Shown here in pieces: positions 25,366 to 34,169 of a stretch of 47,429 nucleotides of DNA. The stretch comes from Deltaproteobacteria bacterium. Lineage in GTDB: Bacteria > Desulfobacterota > DSM-4660 > Desulfatiglandales > HGW-15. The notes beneath the pieces were generated by a model, which made no database searches, was not told the origin of the DNA, and was given only the letters and a program-made list of their open reading frames with translations. The position numbers and the translations under genes were made by a program. Numbering within the stretch: position 1 is the first letter of the stretch; each line of letters opens with the position of its first letter. The stretch lies in assembly GCA_019313825.1 (NCBI GenBank), contig JAFDAM010000007.1, positions 1-47,429 of the forward strand, in the 5' to 3' direction.

Positions 25366-25686
25366 TTGGTAGCATATTGTGGATTGTACTGCGGCGCGTG
25401 CAAAAAATATCGCATAGAAAAATGCCCGGGTTGCCATGAAAATGAAAAGGCAGCCTGGTTTAAAATCCGGTCATGCTGCATTGAAAACCAATATGCATCG
25501 TGTGCTGACTGTAAACAGTTTGAGGATATAAATGACTGTAAGCTGTTCAACAACTTCATGTCAAAGTTCTTTGCACTCATATTTCGCTCTAACAGAGAAG
25601 CATGTATTCAACAAATTCGAGATATCGGAATCCAGGGTCATGCAGACTATATGTCTGAACAAAAACTTCAATCCATAAAGAGATGA
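25366..25686 (+). CDS. DUF3795-like cysteine-rich protein
   Basis: 106 aa from a TTG start; an in-frame stop lies just upstream. The N-terminus VAYCGLYCGACKKYRIEKCP, then CPGCHENE, CCIEN, CADCKQF and DCKLF, gives the repeated cysteine pairs of DUF3795 proteins, which probably bind zinc or Fe-S. The family commonly starts a few residues before AYCGL, so the protein may be complete, but no ribosome binding site is visible and the N-terminus could be slightly eroded. The function of the family is not known to me. It stands alone in an accessory stretch. Confidence 0.75.
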   Translation: MVAYCGLYCGACKKYRIEKCPGCHENEKAAWFKIRSCCIENQYASCADCKQFEDINDCKLFNNFMSKFFALIFRSNREACIQQIRDIGIQGHADYMSEQKLQSIKR

Positions 25687-25806
25687 GGAAGATGTCTCCA
25701 TTGAGCACTTTGTCAAACCGCCAAATCATTCATCGCGATGCACGAGCACTCCAATGCTCAAGCGCTAGTCGTTCTCATCTGTTTAATACTAAAGGGAGTC
25801 TGGAAA

Positions 25807-27057
25807 ATGGGTGAAAGGGATTTTTCCTTCATCAGGGAAATCAATTCAAAAATGTTCTATGGATATATCATAGTGGGGGCTGCTTTCCTCATCCAGCTAT
25901 CAACATGGGGAGTGCATTGCACCTTTGGTATCTTTTTTGTGGCCGTGGCAAAGGAATTCGCCTGGTCAAGGGTAGTTATTTCCAGCGCCTTTTCCCTGTA
26001 TCTGTTTTTAATGGGCATAATGAGCATTATTTCCGGGAGGATAAACGACAGGTTTGGACCCAGGCTGGTTATGAGCTTAAGTTGCTCTATTATAGGTTTG
26101 GGCTATTTCCTGATGTCGATGGTCAATGAGATCTGGCATTTTTACTTTTTCTATGGAGTAATAGTAGCAATAGGGATGGGTGGTGTAGATATCGCCACGC
26201 TTTCAACCATAGCCAGGTGGTTTGTCAAGAAACGGGGAATGATGACCGGCATTGTCAAAGCCGGAGCTGGCGCGGGCATGTTCATTTTACCTCCGGTTAT
26301 AAATTGGCTGATTTATACCTATGGCTGGAGAACAACCTACATTATTATTAGTGTCATGATATTCATAGGCAGCGTATCAGCGTCACAGTTTTTAAAATTT
26401 GCGCCCCGTGAGATGGGACTCAATCCTTATGGCGAGGAGGTCAATGAAAAAAGTTCAAACTCAGAGGATGATGGTTTTCTGTTCCAAAAAGCTATTTTGA
26501 CCATTCAGTTCTGGCAATTATGTGTGGTTTTCTTCCTTTTTCTTGTCTGTACCCAGATAATCCTGGTCCATTTGTATGCCCACATAGTAGATACGGGGAT
26601 TTCGGGTTCAGTAGCTGCGACTATCCTGGCTACTGTTGGTGGAGCAAGTATTGCCGGAAGGTTGATCATGGGAAGTGCTGGAGATAGGATTGGAAATAAA
26701 CCGGCAATGATCATTGATCTGGCCATCATGAGCGTAGCCTCATTTTTGTTGTTTTTCGCTGATGCGCCATGGATGTTTTTTATTTATGCATGTCTGCATG
26801 GTTTTTCACATGGGGGTTTATTTACATTGATTTCACCAATGGTGGCTGACCTGTTCGGCCTTGTTTCACATGGTATCATATTCGGTGTTGTCTCTTTCAG
26901 CGGCAATATAGGAGGGACAATAGGACCCATCGTGGCTGGCCGAATATTTGATCTGACAGGAAGTTACCAAACATTATTTATTATATTTTCTTCTGCAGCC
27001 ATATTGGGGACATTTATAATGGTTCTTATTAAAGATACTGAATTATCAACCGCATAA
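25807..27057 (+). CDS. MFS transporter, oxalate/monocarboxylate-like
   Basis: The ATG at 25807 after AAAGGGAG gives 416 aa and is preferred over the track start at 25738. There are twelve hydrophobic segments with a central charged loop near GEEVNEKSSNSEDDG (about residue 205). MFS motifs are visible: GRINDRFGPRLVMSLS after helix 2 and GRLIMGSAGDRIGNK in the second half. The sequence style (FGIFFVAVAKEFAWSRVVIS) is that of the OFA/monocarboxylate family, which moves oxalate, formate, pyruvate or similar acids. The substrate is not predictable. A broken flavodoxin-fold gene follows directly. Confidence 0.88.
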   Translation: MGERDFSFIREINSKMFYGYIIVGAAFLIQLSTWGVHCTFGIFFVAVAKEFAWSRVVISSAFSLYLFLMGIMSIISGRINDRFGPRLVMSLSCSIIGLGYFLMSMVNEIWHFYFFYGVIVAIGMGGVDIATLSTIARWFVKKRGMMTGIVKAGAGAGMFILPPVINWLIYTYGWRTTYIIISVMIFIGSVSASQFLKFAPREMGLNPYGEEVNEKSSNSEDDGFLFQKAILTIQFWQLCVVFFLFLVCTQIILVHLYAHIVDTGISGSVAATILATVGGASIAGRLIMGSAGDRIGNKPAMIIDLAIMSVASFLLFFADAPWMFFIYACLHGFSHGGLFTLISPMVADLFGLVSHGIIFGVVSFSGNIGGTIGPIVAGRIFDLTGSYQTLFIIFSSAAILGTFIMVLIKDTELSTA

Positions 27058-27058
27058 A

Positions 27059-27153
27059 ATGAATCTTCTTGCAATCGTAGGAAGCCCCGTAAAGGGAAAG
27101 CAACCGACACTCTGGTCGATAAGGCATTTAAGCTTGGCAAGAAACTTGTTTGA
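27059..27153 (+). pseudogene. Fragment of an NADPH-dependent FMN reductase gene
   Basis: An ATG immediately after the transporter opens MNLLAIVGSPVKGK, the classic flavodoxin-fold N-terminus. A frameshift follows. In another frame the helix continues as DTLVDKAFKLGKKLV and ends in TGA. The remaining ~150 residues are absent. The track omits it because it is short and shifted. It is clear gene debris between the MFS and nitroreductase genes. Confidence 0.65.
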
Positions 27154-27198
27154 GTCATTTGAGAACATAGGTTTACATATCATATAAAGGAGAACGCA

Positions 27199-27912
27199 AT
27201 GGATTATGATACTTTTATGGAGCTGGTCAAAAAGAGGAGAAGTATTCGTAGCTTTAAACCCGACCCGATACCGGATGACTATATTGAAAAGATTATTGAC
27301 GCCGCTAGATATGCCCCTTCAGGTGCGAACTCCCAACCTTGGGAATTTGTTGTTGTGAAAAAAAAGGAGCTTAAAGACGCAATTGTTAAGCTCATTAGTG
27401 AAACCACCGTTCTTGCCCACAGAATGGAGCTTACAAGAATGGAAAAAGAAAGGTTTCCCTCATTTATTAAACCTCCGCAACATCCGCCCAGTTATGCTGA
27501 TGCGCCGGTATTCATTATTCTATGTGGTGATACAAGGACTAAGAACGCATACCCTTTAAGTGCTATTCTTAATCATGCAGACTCGATCTTTACCTCAAGC
27601 CTTGCAAGCGCCTTTCTTCATATGCATCTTGCAGTCACGACATTTGGCCTTGGCGCACAGTGGGTAACAGCTACCGGTAACCCATATGAGCAAAGTCTTA
27701 TAAAAGATCTACTGGGAATCCCCAATGAGATGATAATATATGACATGATGGTTCTCGGCTATCCCAAATCAGGTCCAAGGATAGGCAAACAGATCAGAGC
27801 AATGGAAGAGATGATCCACTATGACCAATTTGATATGTCTAAATTCAGGTCTGATGAAGAGGTAAAGGACTTTATCCATCCCCTCCGCTGGAAAAAAAAT
27901 GAGTCCGACTAG
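27199..27912 (+). CDS. Nitroreductase family protein
   Basis: 237 aa with a strong AAAGGAG ribosome binding site. The nitroreductase signature is clear: KKRRSIRSFKPDPIPDDYIE near residue 11 (FMN-phosphate-binding Arg residues) and DAARYAPSGANSQPWEFVVV near 33. Later comes FGLGAQWVTATGNPYEQ, and the NAD(P)H/FMN part around MVLGYPKSGPRIGKQ. It should bind FMN as a homodimer and reduce nitro, enone or similar groups with NAD(P)H. A broken FMN-reductase gene lies directly upstream. The physiological substrate is unknown. Confidence 0.9.
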   Translation: MDYDTFMELVKKRRSIRSFKPDPIPDDYIEKIIDAARYAPSGANSQPWEFVVVKKKELKDAIVKLISETTVLAHRMELTRMEKERFPSFIKPPQHPPSYADAPVFIILCGDTRTKNAYPLSAILNHADSIFTSSLASAFLHMHLAVTTFGLGAQWVTATGNPYEQSLIKDLLGIPNEMIIYDMMVLGYPKSGPRIGKQIRAMEEMIHYDQFDMSKFRSDEEVKDFIHPLRWKKNESD

Positions 27913-28037
27913 GTGTTTTATAGAATGGGATTCTGCCATAACTGTGGCTTGAATACAGCTTACACCGGCCATTATGCGTAAGAACTAAAAGGTGAGTATT
28001 TTCACTCCAAAATCACATTAAGAGTAGAATAAAAACA

Positions 28038-28223
28038 ATGGAACATAAAGTCGCAATTGTAACCGGAGCAAATAATGGCATAGGATATGAATCTGCCAAA
28101 GCTATTGCGAAAAAAGATCACAACTTGAATTATGGAAGAAAACAGAAAGGATTGTTGGAATTTAACATCACCATGACGGCTGTCCAATCCCAAGTTCGTC
28201 GAAACAAACATCATAGGAGATAG
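28038..28223 (+). pseudogene. Truncated short-chain dehydrogenase gene
   Basis: The first ~27 residues, KVAIVTGANNGIGYESAKAI, are an unmistakable SDR Rossmann start (TGxxxGIG). After AKKD the sequence loses any resemblance to the family and stops at 61 codons, where a normal SDR has ~250. No YxxxK catalytic motif is present. It is a 5' fragment joined to unrelated DNA, ending just before the cupin gene. Confidence 0.75.
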
Positions 28224-28225
28224 AT

Positions 28226-28543
28226 ATGATTCAACACGCTAATGTGCAAACTATAGTCGGCCTGGTGGATTATCAAGAAAGAGCCGTTGTCAGCGCAACA
28301 TTGATCGAAAAGACCACGGGGACCGTAACCGTATTTGCATTCGATCAAGGCCAAGGGCTAAGTGAACACACAGCGCCATTTGATGCGATGGTCTGCATTC
28401 TTGATGGAAAAGCGGAAATCTCAATTTCCGGAAACCCGAACACCTTGGGACAAGGTGATATGATCATCATGCCGGCAAACGAACCTCACGCCCTAAAAGC
28501 TATTGAAAAGTTCAAGATGATGTTAATCATGATAAGATCGTGA
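28226..28543 (+). CDS. Small single-domain cupin protein
   Basis: 105 aa with an AGGAGATAGAT ribosome binding site. The conserved beta-barrel is readable: LSEHTAPFDAMVCILDGKAE near residue 51 (first metal-binding motif, His and Glu) and GDMIIMPANEPHALKAIE near 77 (second motif, His). It probably binds a divalent metal and acts as a small-molecule binding protein or enzyme; a specific role cannot be assigned. It lies 2 bp after the broken SDR gene. No partner is evident. Confidence 0.88.
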   Translation: MIQHANVQTIVGLVDYQERAVVSATLIEKTTGTVTVFAFDQGQGLSEHTAPFDAMVCILDGKAEISISGNPNTLGQGDMIIMPANEPHALKAIEKFKMMLIMIRS

Positions 28544-28704
28544 TAGCATTAGAATCGAGAAAATAGGCCCATAAGTTCATAAGCATCCGAGAATAAAGGG
28601 GTTAAATACGCACTGGACCCGTTGATTATGTAAGCGAGTAATTAACGGATTTGGCAACGTCCCGAGATGACCTTACCCCTGGTTTTTTCACTAGTGCGGG
28701 TAAC

Positions 28705-30051
28705 ATGACAAAAATGGATCGACCTCATATTGTGATTATTGGTGGAGGATTTGGCGGCCTTCAGGCCGCACATTCTTTAAAATATGCTGAAGCCGATATC
28801 ACTTTAATTGACAAAAATAACCACCATCTTTTTCAGCCGCTTCTCTATCAGGTCGCTACGGCAAGTCTTTCACCAGCAGACATTGCTGCCCCTATCCGAT
28901 GGATTCTTCGAAAACAAAAAAATACAAAAGTTGTTCTCGGGGAAATCCTGGAGATTGATCGAAATAAAAACAGACTCAGGTTACACGACAGGGAGATGAG
29001 TTATGACTACCTCATTCTGGCCACAGGCATGACGCATTCATACTATGGAAATAACCAGTGGGCAAAATTTGCTCCCGGTTTAAAATCGCTTTCTGAGTCT
29101 ACTGAAATTCGCCGACGTGTGCTTCTTGCTTTTGAAACTGCTGAAAAATGCACAAACAAACTGTTCAGACAGAGTATTACAACGTTTGTTGTCATAGGTG
29201 GAGGCCCTACCGGCGTTGAAATGGCAGGCGCTATTGCTGAATTAACCAGGCTTAGTATGAAAGAAGATTTTCGAAATATTGATACGGGAAAAGTAACAGT
29301 AATACTTGTTGAAGCAGGTCCAAGGCTTTTACCTGCCATGTCTGAAAAATCATCGCAAAAGGCTAAACAGTCTCTGGAAAAACTTGGAATTCAAGTTCGT
29401 TTGTCTTCGCCTGTTGATGATATTCAAGAAACCTTTGTTAAAACTGGAGATGAACAGATAAAAACACGAAATGTAATCTGGGCTGCCGGTTTATCAGCCT
29501 CACCATTAACAGAAAACTTAGGTGTAGATTTGGACAGGGCTGGTCGGGTCAAGGTTAACCCTGAATTAACGGTTCCCGGATATGAAAATATATCTGTTAT
29601 AGGAGATCTTGCACATATCCAACAGGCCAATGGATCACTTGTTCCAGGTATGTCTCCGGCAGCTATTCAGGAAGGTCGCTGGGCCGCGAAGAATATTATT
29701 CGTAAGATGGCCTATAAAAACACCTTGCCTTTTGAGTATTCTGATAAAGGCTGCATGGCCACCATTGGTAAAGCGGCAGCTGTGGCAGATATAGGGCCGT
29801 TTCAATTTTCCGGAGTGTTGGCTTGGATTATATGGTTATCTACTCACATCTTTTTTTTAATAGGTTTCAGAAATCGCCTAGTTGTAATCTTCCAGTGGGC
29901 ATGGGCCTATTTTACAACACAACGTCATTCGCGCCTTATCACACATCCATGGCATTTCTGGGAACCGGGTATTCCTGATAAACAAATTTCTCGAATGCCT
30001 GGATGCTATTGTGAAATTTCAAAAGATGGAAGTGATTGCTTTAAAAAATAA
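28705..30051 (+). CDS. Type II NADH dehydrogenase-like FAD oxidoreductase
   Basis: The ATG at 28705 gives 448 aa; the track starts at TTG 28651. It has FAD motif IIGGGFGGLQAAHSLKYAEA (about 9), active-site region KNNHHLFQPLLYQVA (about 38), NADH motif VVIGGGPTGVEMAGAIAEL (about 160) and FAD motif ISVIGDLAHI (about 296). The C-terminus has a hydrophobic segment (WIIWLSTHIFFLIGFRNRL) and an amphipathic tail that fits membrane attachment as in NDH-2. It should pass electrons from NADH to quinone without proton pumping. A sulfide:quinone-type relative is less likely. The gene is isolated. Confidence 0.87.
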   Translation: MTKMDRPHIVIIGGGFGGLQAAHSLKYAEADITLIDKNNHHLFQPLLYQVATASLSPADIAAPIRWILRKQKNTKVVLGEILEIDRNKNRLRLHDREMSYDYLILATGMTHSYYGNNQWAKFAPGLKSLSESTEIRRRVLLAFETAEKCTNKLFRQSITTFVVIGGGPTGVEMAGAIAELTRLSMKEDFRNIDTGKVTVILVEAGPRLLPAMSEKSSQKAKQSLEKLGIQVRLSSPVDDIQETFVKTGDEQIKTRNVIWAAGLSASPLTENLGVDLDRAGRVKVNPELTVPGYENISVIGDLAHIQQANGSLVPGMSPAAIQEGRWAAKNIIRKMAYKNTLPFEYSDKGCMATIGKAAAVADIGPFQFSGVLAWIIWLSTHIFFLIGFRNRLVVIFQWAWAYFTTQRHSRLITHPWHFWEPGIPDKQISRMPGCYCEISKDGSDCFKK

Positions 30052-30191
30052 CTGGATCAGGTCTTCATTTCTGATAGAATGAATGGGTGAAGAGAGTGAA
30101 CAGAGAAAGACTTCAGATATCATGCCTTATATTATGCGCGGGGCTTCTTCTAAGTATTATCTTTATGCTTCAAAATAGGGAATAGAAAAAT

Positions 30192-30770
30192 ATGAAGACA
30201 ATTTTTCAAAAGATCTGGGAGTTGGCAAAACCGTATCTCAACACCCGGATGAATGATATCCACACTGAAATCTGCAGGGAATTTGCATACAGATTATTAA
30301 AGCTGGAAGGTGGAGATGAATATGTGGTGATTCCTGCAATCATCTTACATGATGTTGGGTGGATAGAGGTCCCGGAAAAGCTTCAAATAAAGGCATTCGG
30401 ACCAAATGCCACGGAACCGGGTCTAAAACGCAAACATGAAATTGAAGGTTCAAGGATAGCTGAAAATATCCTTAGACAGGTTCATTACGATAGGGACATA
30501 ACACTTGAAATCCTTAAGATAATTGACGGTCATGATACAAGAGAAGTGGCGACATCACTCAATGATAAGATTGTTAAAGATTCCGATAAGCTGTTCAGAT
30601 ACTCAAAAGAGGGTTTTTACATTGACCTTGAAAGATTTGAGGAATCTTTTAATGAGGCAATCAACAGACTTCAAAATGTGATTGATAAGTGGTTCTTTAC
30701 GGATTCGGCAAAAGAGTTTGCCTTAAAAGAATTAACAGATCGGTTAAATGAATCCGGGGTTCAGGGTTAG
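30192..30770 (+). CDS. HD-domain phosphohydrolase-like protein
   Basis: 192 aa. The HD motif is visible as VVIPAIILHDVGWIEVPEKL (about 46-65) with a preceding His in DIHTEICREFAYRLL and a following KIIDGHDTR and VKDSDKLFRYSKEG (about 140). These residues coordinate metals for phosphate ester hydrolysis, often of nucleotides. There is no other domain. The gap upstream contains a GTG-started 32-codon frame with a single hydrophobic stretch (30087-30185), too weak to call. Substrate unknown. Confidence 0.8.
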   Translation: MKTIFQKIWELAKPYLNTRMNDIHTEICREFAYRLLKLEGGDEYVVIPAIILHDVGWIEVPEKLQIKAFGPNATEPGLKRKHEIEGSRIAENILRQVHYDRDITLEILKIIDGHDTREVATSLNDKIVKDSDKLFRYSKEGFYIDLERFEESFNEAINRLQNVIDKWFFTDSAKEFALKELTDRLNESGVQG

Positions 30771-30928
30771 ATCACGTTTAATTTGGATTAGCTCAGAAAT
30801 TTAGTGCTTCGATTAATAATCAAAATGATATCAGATAACGCGCAATATATAATCAACAAGCTCAGTTGATGTTTTACGCAGATTCAGACTGACCATTAAA
30901 AAGAATATCTCCGGTAAAATCCAGACTA

Positions 30929-31354
30929 TTACAAATCATTTCCAATGACTTCGCCTTCCCTTTCAACAAGCTCGGTTAGAACGTTTAACGTAAACTTCGG
31001 ATCAATAAAGACTATTTTAGATTCATGTGCGCCCGCCCGGGGGGCTTTATCTATGGGGATTTTTAGTTTTTTAAGGCGATCTGTTGCAGTTTCTATATCC
31101 TCAACTCTTAATGCAATATGATGAAAACCTTCGCCATTTTCCTTTAAAAATATTCCTATCCGTCCTTTTCCGGATTCAGTGGGTTCCAGCAGCTCTATAA
31201 GCACTTCACCCAGAGGTATGAACGCAATCCTGACCTTTTTATCCTTGAGTGTCTCAATCTTTATCGGCTCAAGATTATATGCTCTTTTATACATCCTCAA
31301 AGCATCATCAAGATCATTGACTGCTATACCTAAGTGATCGATCTTTTTGATCAC
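30929..31354 (-). CDS. Methylmalonyl-CoA epimerase-like VOC protein
   Basis: 141 aa from a GTG start, 2 bp after the stop of the upstream carboxyltransferase-like gene. It is a single glyoxalase/VOC domain: KKIDHLGIAVNDLDDALRMY (metal His in DHLGIA), VLIELLEPT (Glu), GFHHIALRVEDIE (His) and NVLTELVERE (Glu) give the four expected metal ligands. The pattern matches methylmalonyl-CoA epimerase, which interconverts 2R and 2S epimers in propionate metabolism. The tandem link with a carboxyltransferase homologue supports acyl-CoA or oxo-acid chemistry, but the real substrate may differ given the unusual neighbour. Confidence 0.82.
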   Translation of the reverse strand: MIKKIDHLGIAVNDLDDALRMYKRAYNLEPIKIETLKDKKVRIAFIPLGEVLIELLEPTESGKGRIGIFLKENGEGFHHIALRVEDIETATDRLKKLKIPIDKAPRAGAHESKIVFIDPKFTLNVLTELVEREGEVIGNDL

Positions 31355-31356
31355 AT

Positions 31357-32703
31357 TTAATACCTCTCATATAAAGATTTAAGTTTTTTCCTAAATTCCC
31401 CTTCCGGTGTGGCAAGCTGGAGTAAGAGATCTTCATCGGACAGGCCCGGTGCAATTTTTCTTAATTCATCAACAGTAATTTCAGGCGGTTTCCTGTTCAT
31501 GAACTTCTTGGCTTTGGGTGAGTTAATTATTTTGTCCATGATATTCGGTTCTAGGGTTCCGTCAAGCTCTCCATAATATTCTAATGCATATCTTATTACT
31601 TCGTCGGGAATAATCTTGTAACGCTCACCTGAGGTAACGTTGAAGACCGCTTGGGCACCGACTACTTGAGAATAGGGTGTTGCCATAACCGGATAACCAA
31701 ATTCTTCACGGACAACACCGATCTCTTTCAGGACTTCCTCTAATCGATCAATCATGCCCATTTCGGAAAGCTGCTTTCTCAAAGTTCCCATCATTCCACC
31801 AGGTACTTGATGCCGGAACTGAAAATAGTCATACTCAACAGGCACACCCGTTTCCATGCGCCTTTTTCGAATCTCTTCAAAGTAATAGTCGGATACGGTC
31901 TTGAGCGCTTCTTGGTCAATTTGAGATGACAGACCCAGATGACGGGCGTTTTCTATGGTGTTCTCAGCGGAAGGCATGGAATGCCCGTTTGCCAATGGAA
32001 GAGCAGCCGTATGAAATGCCATGGCACCTTCTTTCATAGCCTCCACATAACACATGGGCGCAAGGCCGGCATTGCAATGGGAGTGAATCTCGATTGGAAT
32101 GCCCTTAGCTTCCTTTTGAATGGCAGGAACAAGTGTTCGTGTCCGGTCAGGAGTTAAGACCCCACCGGCATCTTCCAAGTGTATGGCATTCACGCCTCCT
32201 AGTTCGGCAATAGCCCGAGTTTTTTGAGCAAAAAGATCATCAGTATGCACAGGGCTGAGTGTGTACATTAATGCCACCACAATATCAGCCCCTTCGCTTT
32301 TGGCTACATTGACAAGATAGGAAAGCCTTTCACTCATTTTAGCGGTTTGGTAGTCACAGATCCAGAAGCTCCTTATACCGCTTGCGAATGCCTGTCTTAT
32401 CCAAAGCTCAAGCGCTGCAATAGGCTCCACATCAAATCCAAAAGCGCTCCATGTAGTAAAAGATGAACGCAGGGGGGTTTTGACAATCTTTTCGGAGAGA
32501 AGCCTCATCCTGTCGAAAATATTCTCGTTAAGATAGCGGCGCGCCATAACAGCACCCCGTGCACCAACAACACCTATGGCCTTGTATCCCACCTGATCCA
32601 CAACAGGTGCAATGGGAAGCATCATTTCCGTTGGCATCATAAAACCCCAGAGGCTCTGTTGGGCATCCCTTGTGGTCTGATCGATCAATTGAATCTCGTT
32701 CAC
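31357..32703 (-). CDS. Divergent pyruvate/oxaloacetate carboxyltransferase-like protein
   Basis: 448 aa, the length of PycB/transcarboxylase 5S-type proteins. It starts IQLIDQTTRDAQQSLWGF (metal-binding Asp and Arg near 8-13; usual form DTTLRDAHQS) and has metal-binding HSH in IEIHSHCNAG (about 207-209). The normally carbamylated Lys of the motif IKDMAG is replaced here: the matching stretch reads IHLEDAGGVLTP with Glu177. The C-terminal PYC_OADA-like part is present (EEIRKRRMETGVPVEYDYFQ, FGYPVMATPYSQVVGAQAVF). No biotin carrier is encoded nearby. It may not be a classical biotin carboxyltransferase, and another DRE-TIM-type reaction is possible. It is followed by the epimerase-like gene. 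Confidence 0.8.
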   Translation of the reverse strand: MNEIQLIDQTTRDAQQSLWGFMMPTEMMLPIAPVVDQVGYKAIGVVGARGAVMARRYLNENIFDRMRLLSEKIVKTPLRSSFTTWSAFGFDVEPIAALELWIRQAFASGIRSFWICDYQTAKMSERLSYLVNVAKSEGADIVVALMYTLSPVHTDDLFAQKTRAIAELGGVNAIHLEDAGGVLTPDRTRTLVPAIQKEAKGIPIEIHSHCNAGLAPMCYVEAMKEGAMAFHTAALPLANGHSMPSAENTIENARHLGLSSQIDQEALKTVSDYYFEEIRKRRMETGVPVEYDYFQFRHQVPGGMMGTLRKQLSEMGMIDRLEEVLKEIGVVREEFGYPVMATPYSQVVGAQAVFNVTSGERYKIIPDEVIRYALEYYGELDGTLEPNIMDKIINSPKAKKFMNRKPPEITVDELRKIAPGLSDEDLLLQLATPEGEFRKKLKSLYERY

Positions 32704-32811
32704 TCTATTGCTCCCCTTTTATTCATTCTAAAATATACTAGCGAAAATTCTTCCCAAATTGGTTTGTTTTATTGTTAAAATATTGTATATCTCGCAAGGT
32801 GGCGATGCTAT

Positions 32812-32922
32812 TTGCTTGATGCTCGATGCCTGTTGGAACAAAGTGGAAATCCCGTCTTTAGCGGGAAAAATTAGTATTTCCTTAAACATCCAGTATCCAG
32901 TGACAAGTATCCAGTATCACGT
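32812..32922. repeat. Two 7-bp periodic repeats
   Basis: TTGCTTG/ATGCTCG/ATGCCTG (32812-32839) matches the 6801 family. ATCCAGT/ATCCAGT/GACAAGT/ATCCAGT/ATCACGT (32888-32922) matches the 6882 family. A CCCGtctttagCGGG hairpin lies between them, repeating the layout seen at 6801-6923. Confidence 0.65.
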
Positions 32923-32983
32923 GGCTACTAGATTGAACCATAAGGATTTTACTAAACCTGAACCAAACTTTAAACGTTTTAAG

Positions 32984-34024
32984 CTAGTACCGACCCATCA
33001 TCCTATCTAATGTCTTATCAATGGTGTCTTTCTTCTCCACTACTTTGGTTACTGGGCGTGCCTGTACCAAGAAGATGTTCTCCGGGAAAGAGAGTGTGTC
33101 ATCCAAGGCCCATTCTATGTCCAGAGGCATACCATAGGATTTTTCCAAAACAGCGGCAAATTCAGCTATTTTTAATGCCTCCTCATCACTTAGGCAAGGG
33201 AGAGACTGCCTATTCTCTGGAACTTCCTGCTCCTCCGTTCCCATATCCCCGATTACTATCTGCCTTAACTTGCAACTAATCTTCTTTTCTTCAAGCGTAG
33301 ATGTCTCCTTGTCTATTACATAGCGGTCGGGGATCACAACGCCTTGAACCACGCTTTCACCTGTGCCCCAGTTAGCTTCAAGCAATATCTTGGTATCATC
33401 ACCCGTACCAGGATGGACCGTAAAACCCACGCCTGCCGTACGAGGGGTTACCATCCTCTGGACACCAACGCCCATGGAGCCCGCCAGGACCGGAAGATTG
33501 TGTTTCTCCCGGTACATGATTGATCTTGCGGTATAAAGACTTGCCCAGCATCTTTTCACTTTCTCGAATAGCGCATCTTTACCTCTCACATTGAGGTAAC
33601 TGTCATATTGGCCGGCAAAGCTCGCAGTAGGTAGATCTTCAGCGACACCGCTCGACCTCACTGCCATAGGAACATCGGTCATCTGGCATTTTCGATTCAG
33701 TTCATCATAAGCACAGTCTATAGCATCCTGTATCTCCTCTGGGAGATCTTTTGGTAAGATAATGTCTTTTATGCGCTGGCTTACCTCTCCATATTCGGAG
33801 GGTGTCTTTGGCCTTTCGGGAAAGTTGTTTAGGTATTGCTCAATCTCTTCACCAGCTCCTGTTTGTGCCATAAACTCATCATACGCCTCAGTGGTCACAG
33901 CAAAACCAGGAGGCACAGGCAGCCCCATCCGTGTGATCTCTCCTAGGTTGGCATTCTTGGATCCCACAAGCGGAGTGAGTTCCTCGCCCACTTCCTCAAT
34001 CCACAATATTATGGGCTGAGGCAT
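32984..34024 (-). CDS. PEP-synthase-like ATP-binding subunit (PPDK_N domain)
   Basis: 346 aa covering only the N-terminal nucleotide-binding region of PEP synthase. It starts LIxWIEEVGEELTPLVGSKN-type sequence and shows GLPVPPGFAVTTEAYDEFM near 34, MAVRSSGVAEDLPTASFAGQ near 120, MVTPRTAGVGFTVHP near 190 and the terminal FLVQARPVTKV. It has no phosphohistidine or PEP-binding domain; these roles must be supplied by the upstream gene. The combination resembles phenylphosphate synthase, where a ~40-kDa subunit binds ATP. It has a good AAGGAGG ribosome binding site, 145 bp after the partner gene. Confidence 0.88.
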   Translation of the reverse strand: MPQPIILWIEEVGEELTPLVGSKNANLGEITRMGLPVPPGFAVTTEAYDEFMAQTGAGEEIEQYLNNFPERPKTPSEYGEVSQRIKDIILPKDLPEEIQDAIDCAYDELNRKCQMTDVPMAVRSSGVAEDLPTASFAGQYDSYLNVRGKDALFEKVKRCWASLYTARSIMYREKHNLPVLAGSMGVGVQRMVTPRTAGVGFTVHPGTGDDTKILLEANWGTGESVVQGVVIPDRYVIDKETSTLEEKKISCKLRQIVIGDMGTEEQEVPENRQSLPCLSDEEALKIAEFAAVLEKSYGMPLDIEWALDDTLSFPENIFLVQARPVTKVVEKKDTIDKTLDRMMGRY

Positions 34025-34169
34025 ATCCTGTCCTCCTTGTTCGGCCTTTCCTATTATAATAGGGCCATCGACAGGCCCAAAGGATCTAGGGTTTTTAAGA
34101 TCCCGGGCGCCTTTACGTGTTTATTGGATCACTATCCTCTCTTAAAACGCGCCCCCACAGTTTTCCGTC

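Noticed and set aside
27135-27152. TTGGCAAGAAACTTGTTT as a sigma-54 promoter for the nitroreductase
   Set aside because: The -12 element lacks the essential GC (TTGT instead of TTGC), and it lies in the coding debris of an FMN reductase.
30087-30185. GTG-started 32-codon frame with one hydrophobic helix
   Set aside because: Too short, with no ribosome binding site or known family; it could be real but cannot be supported.
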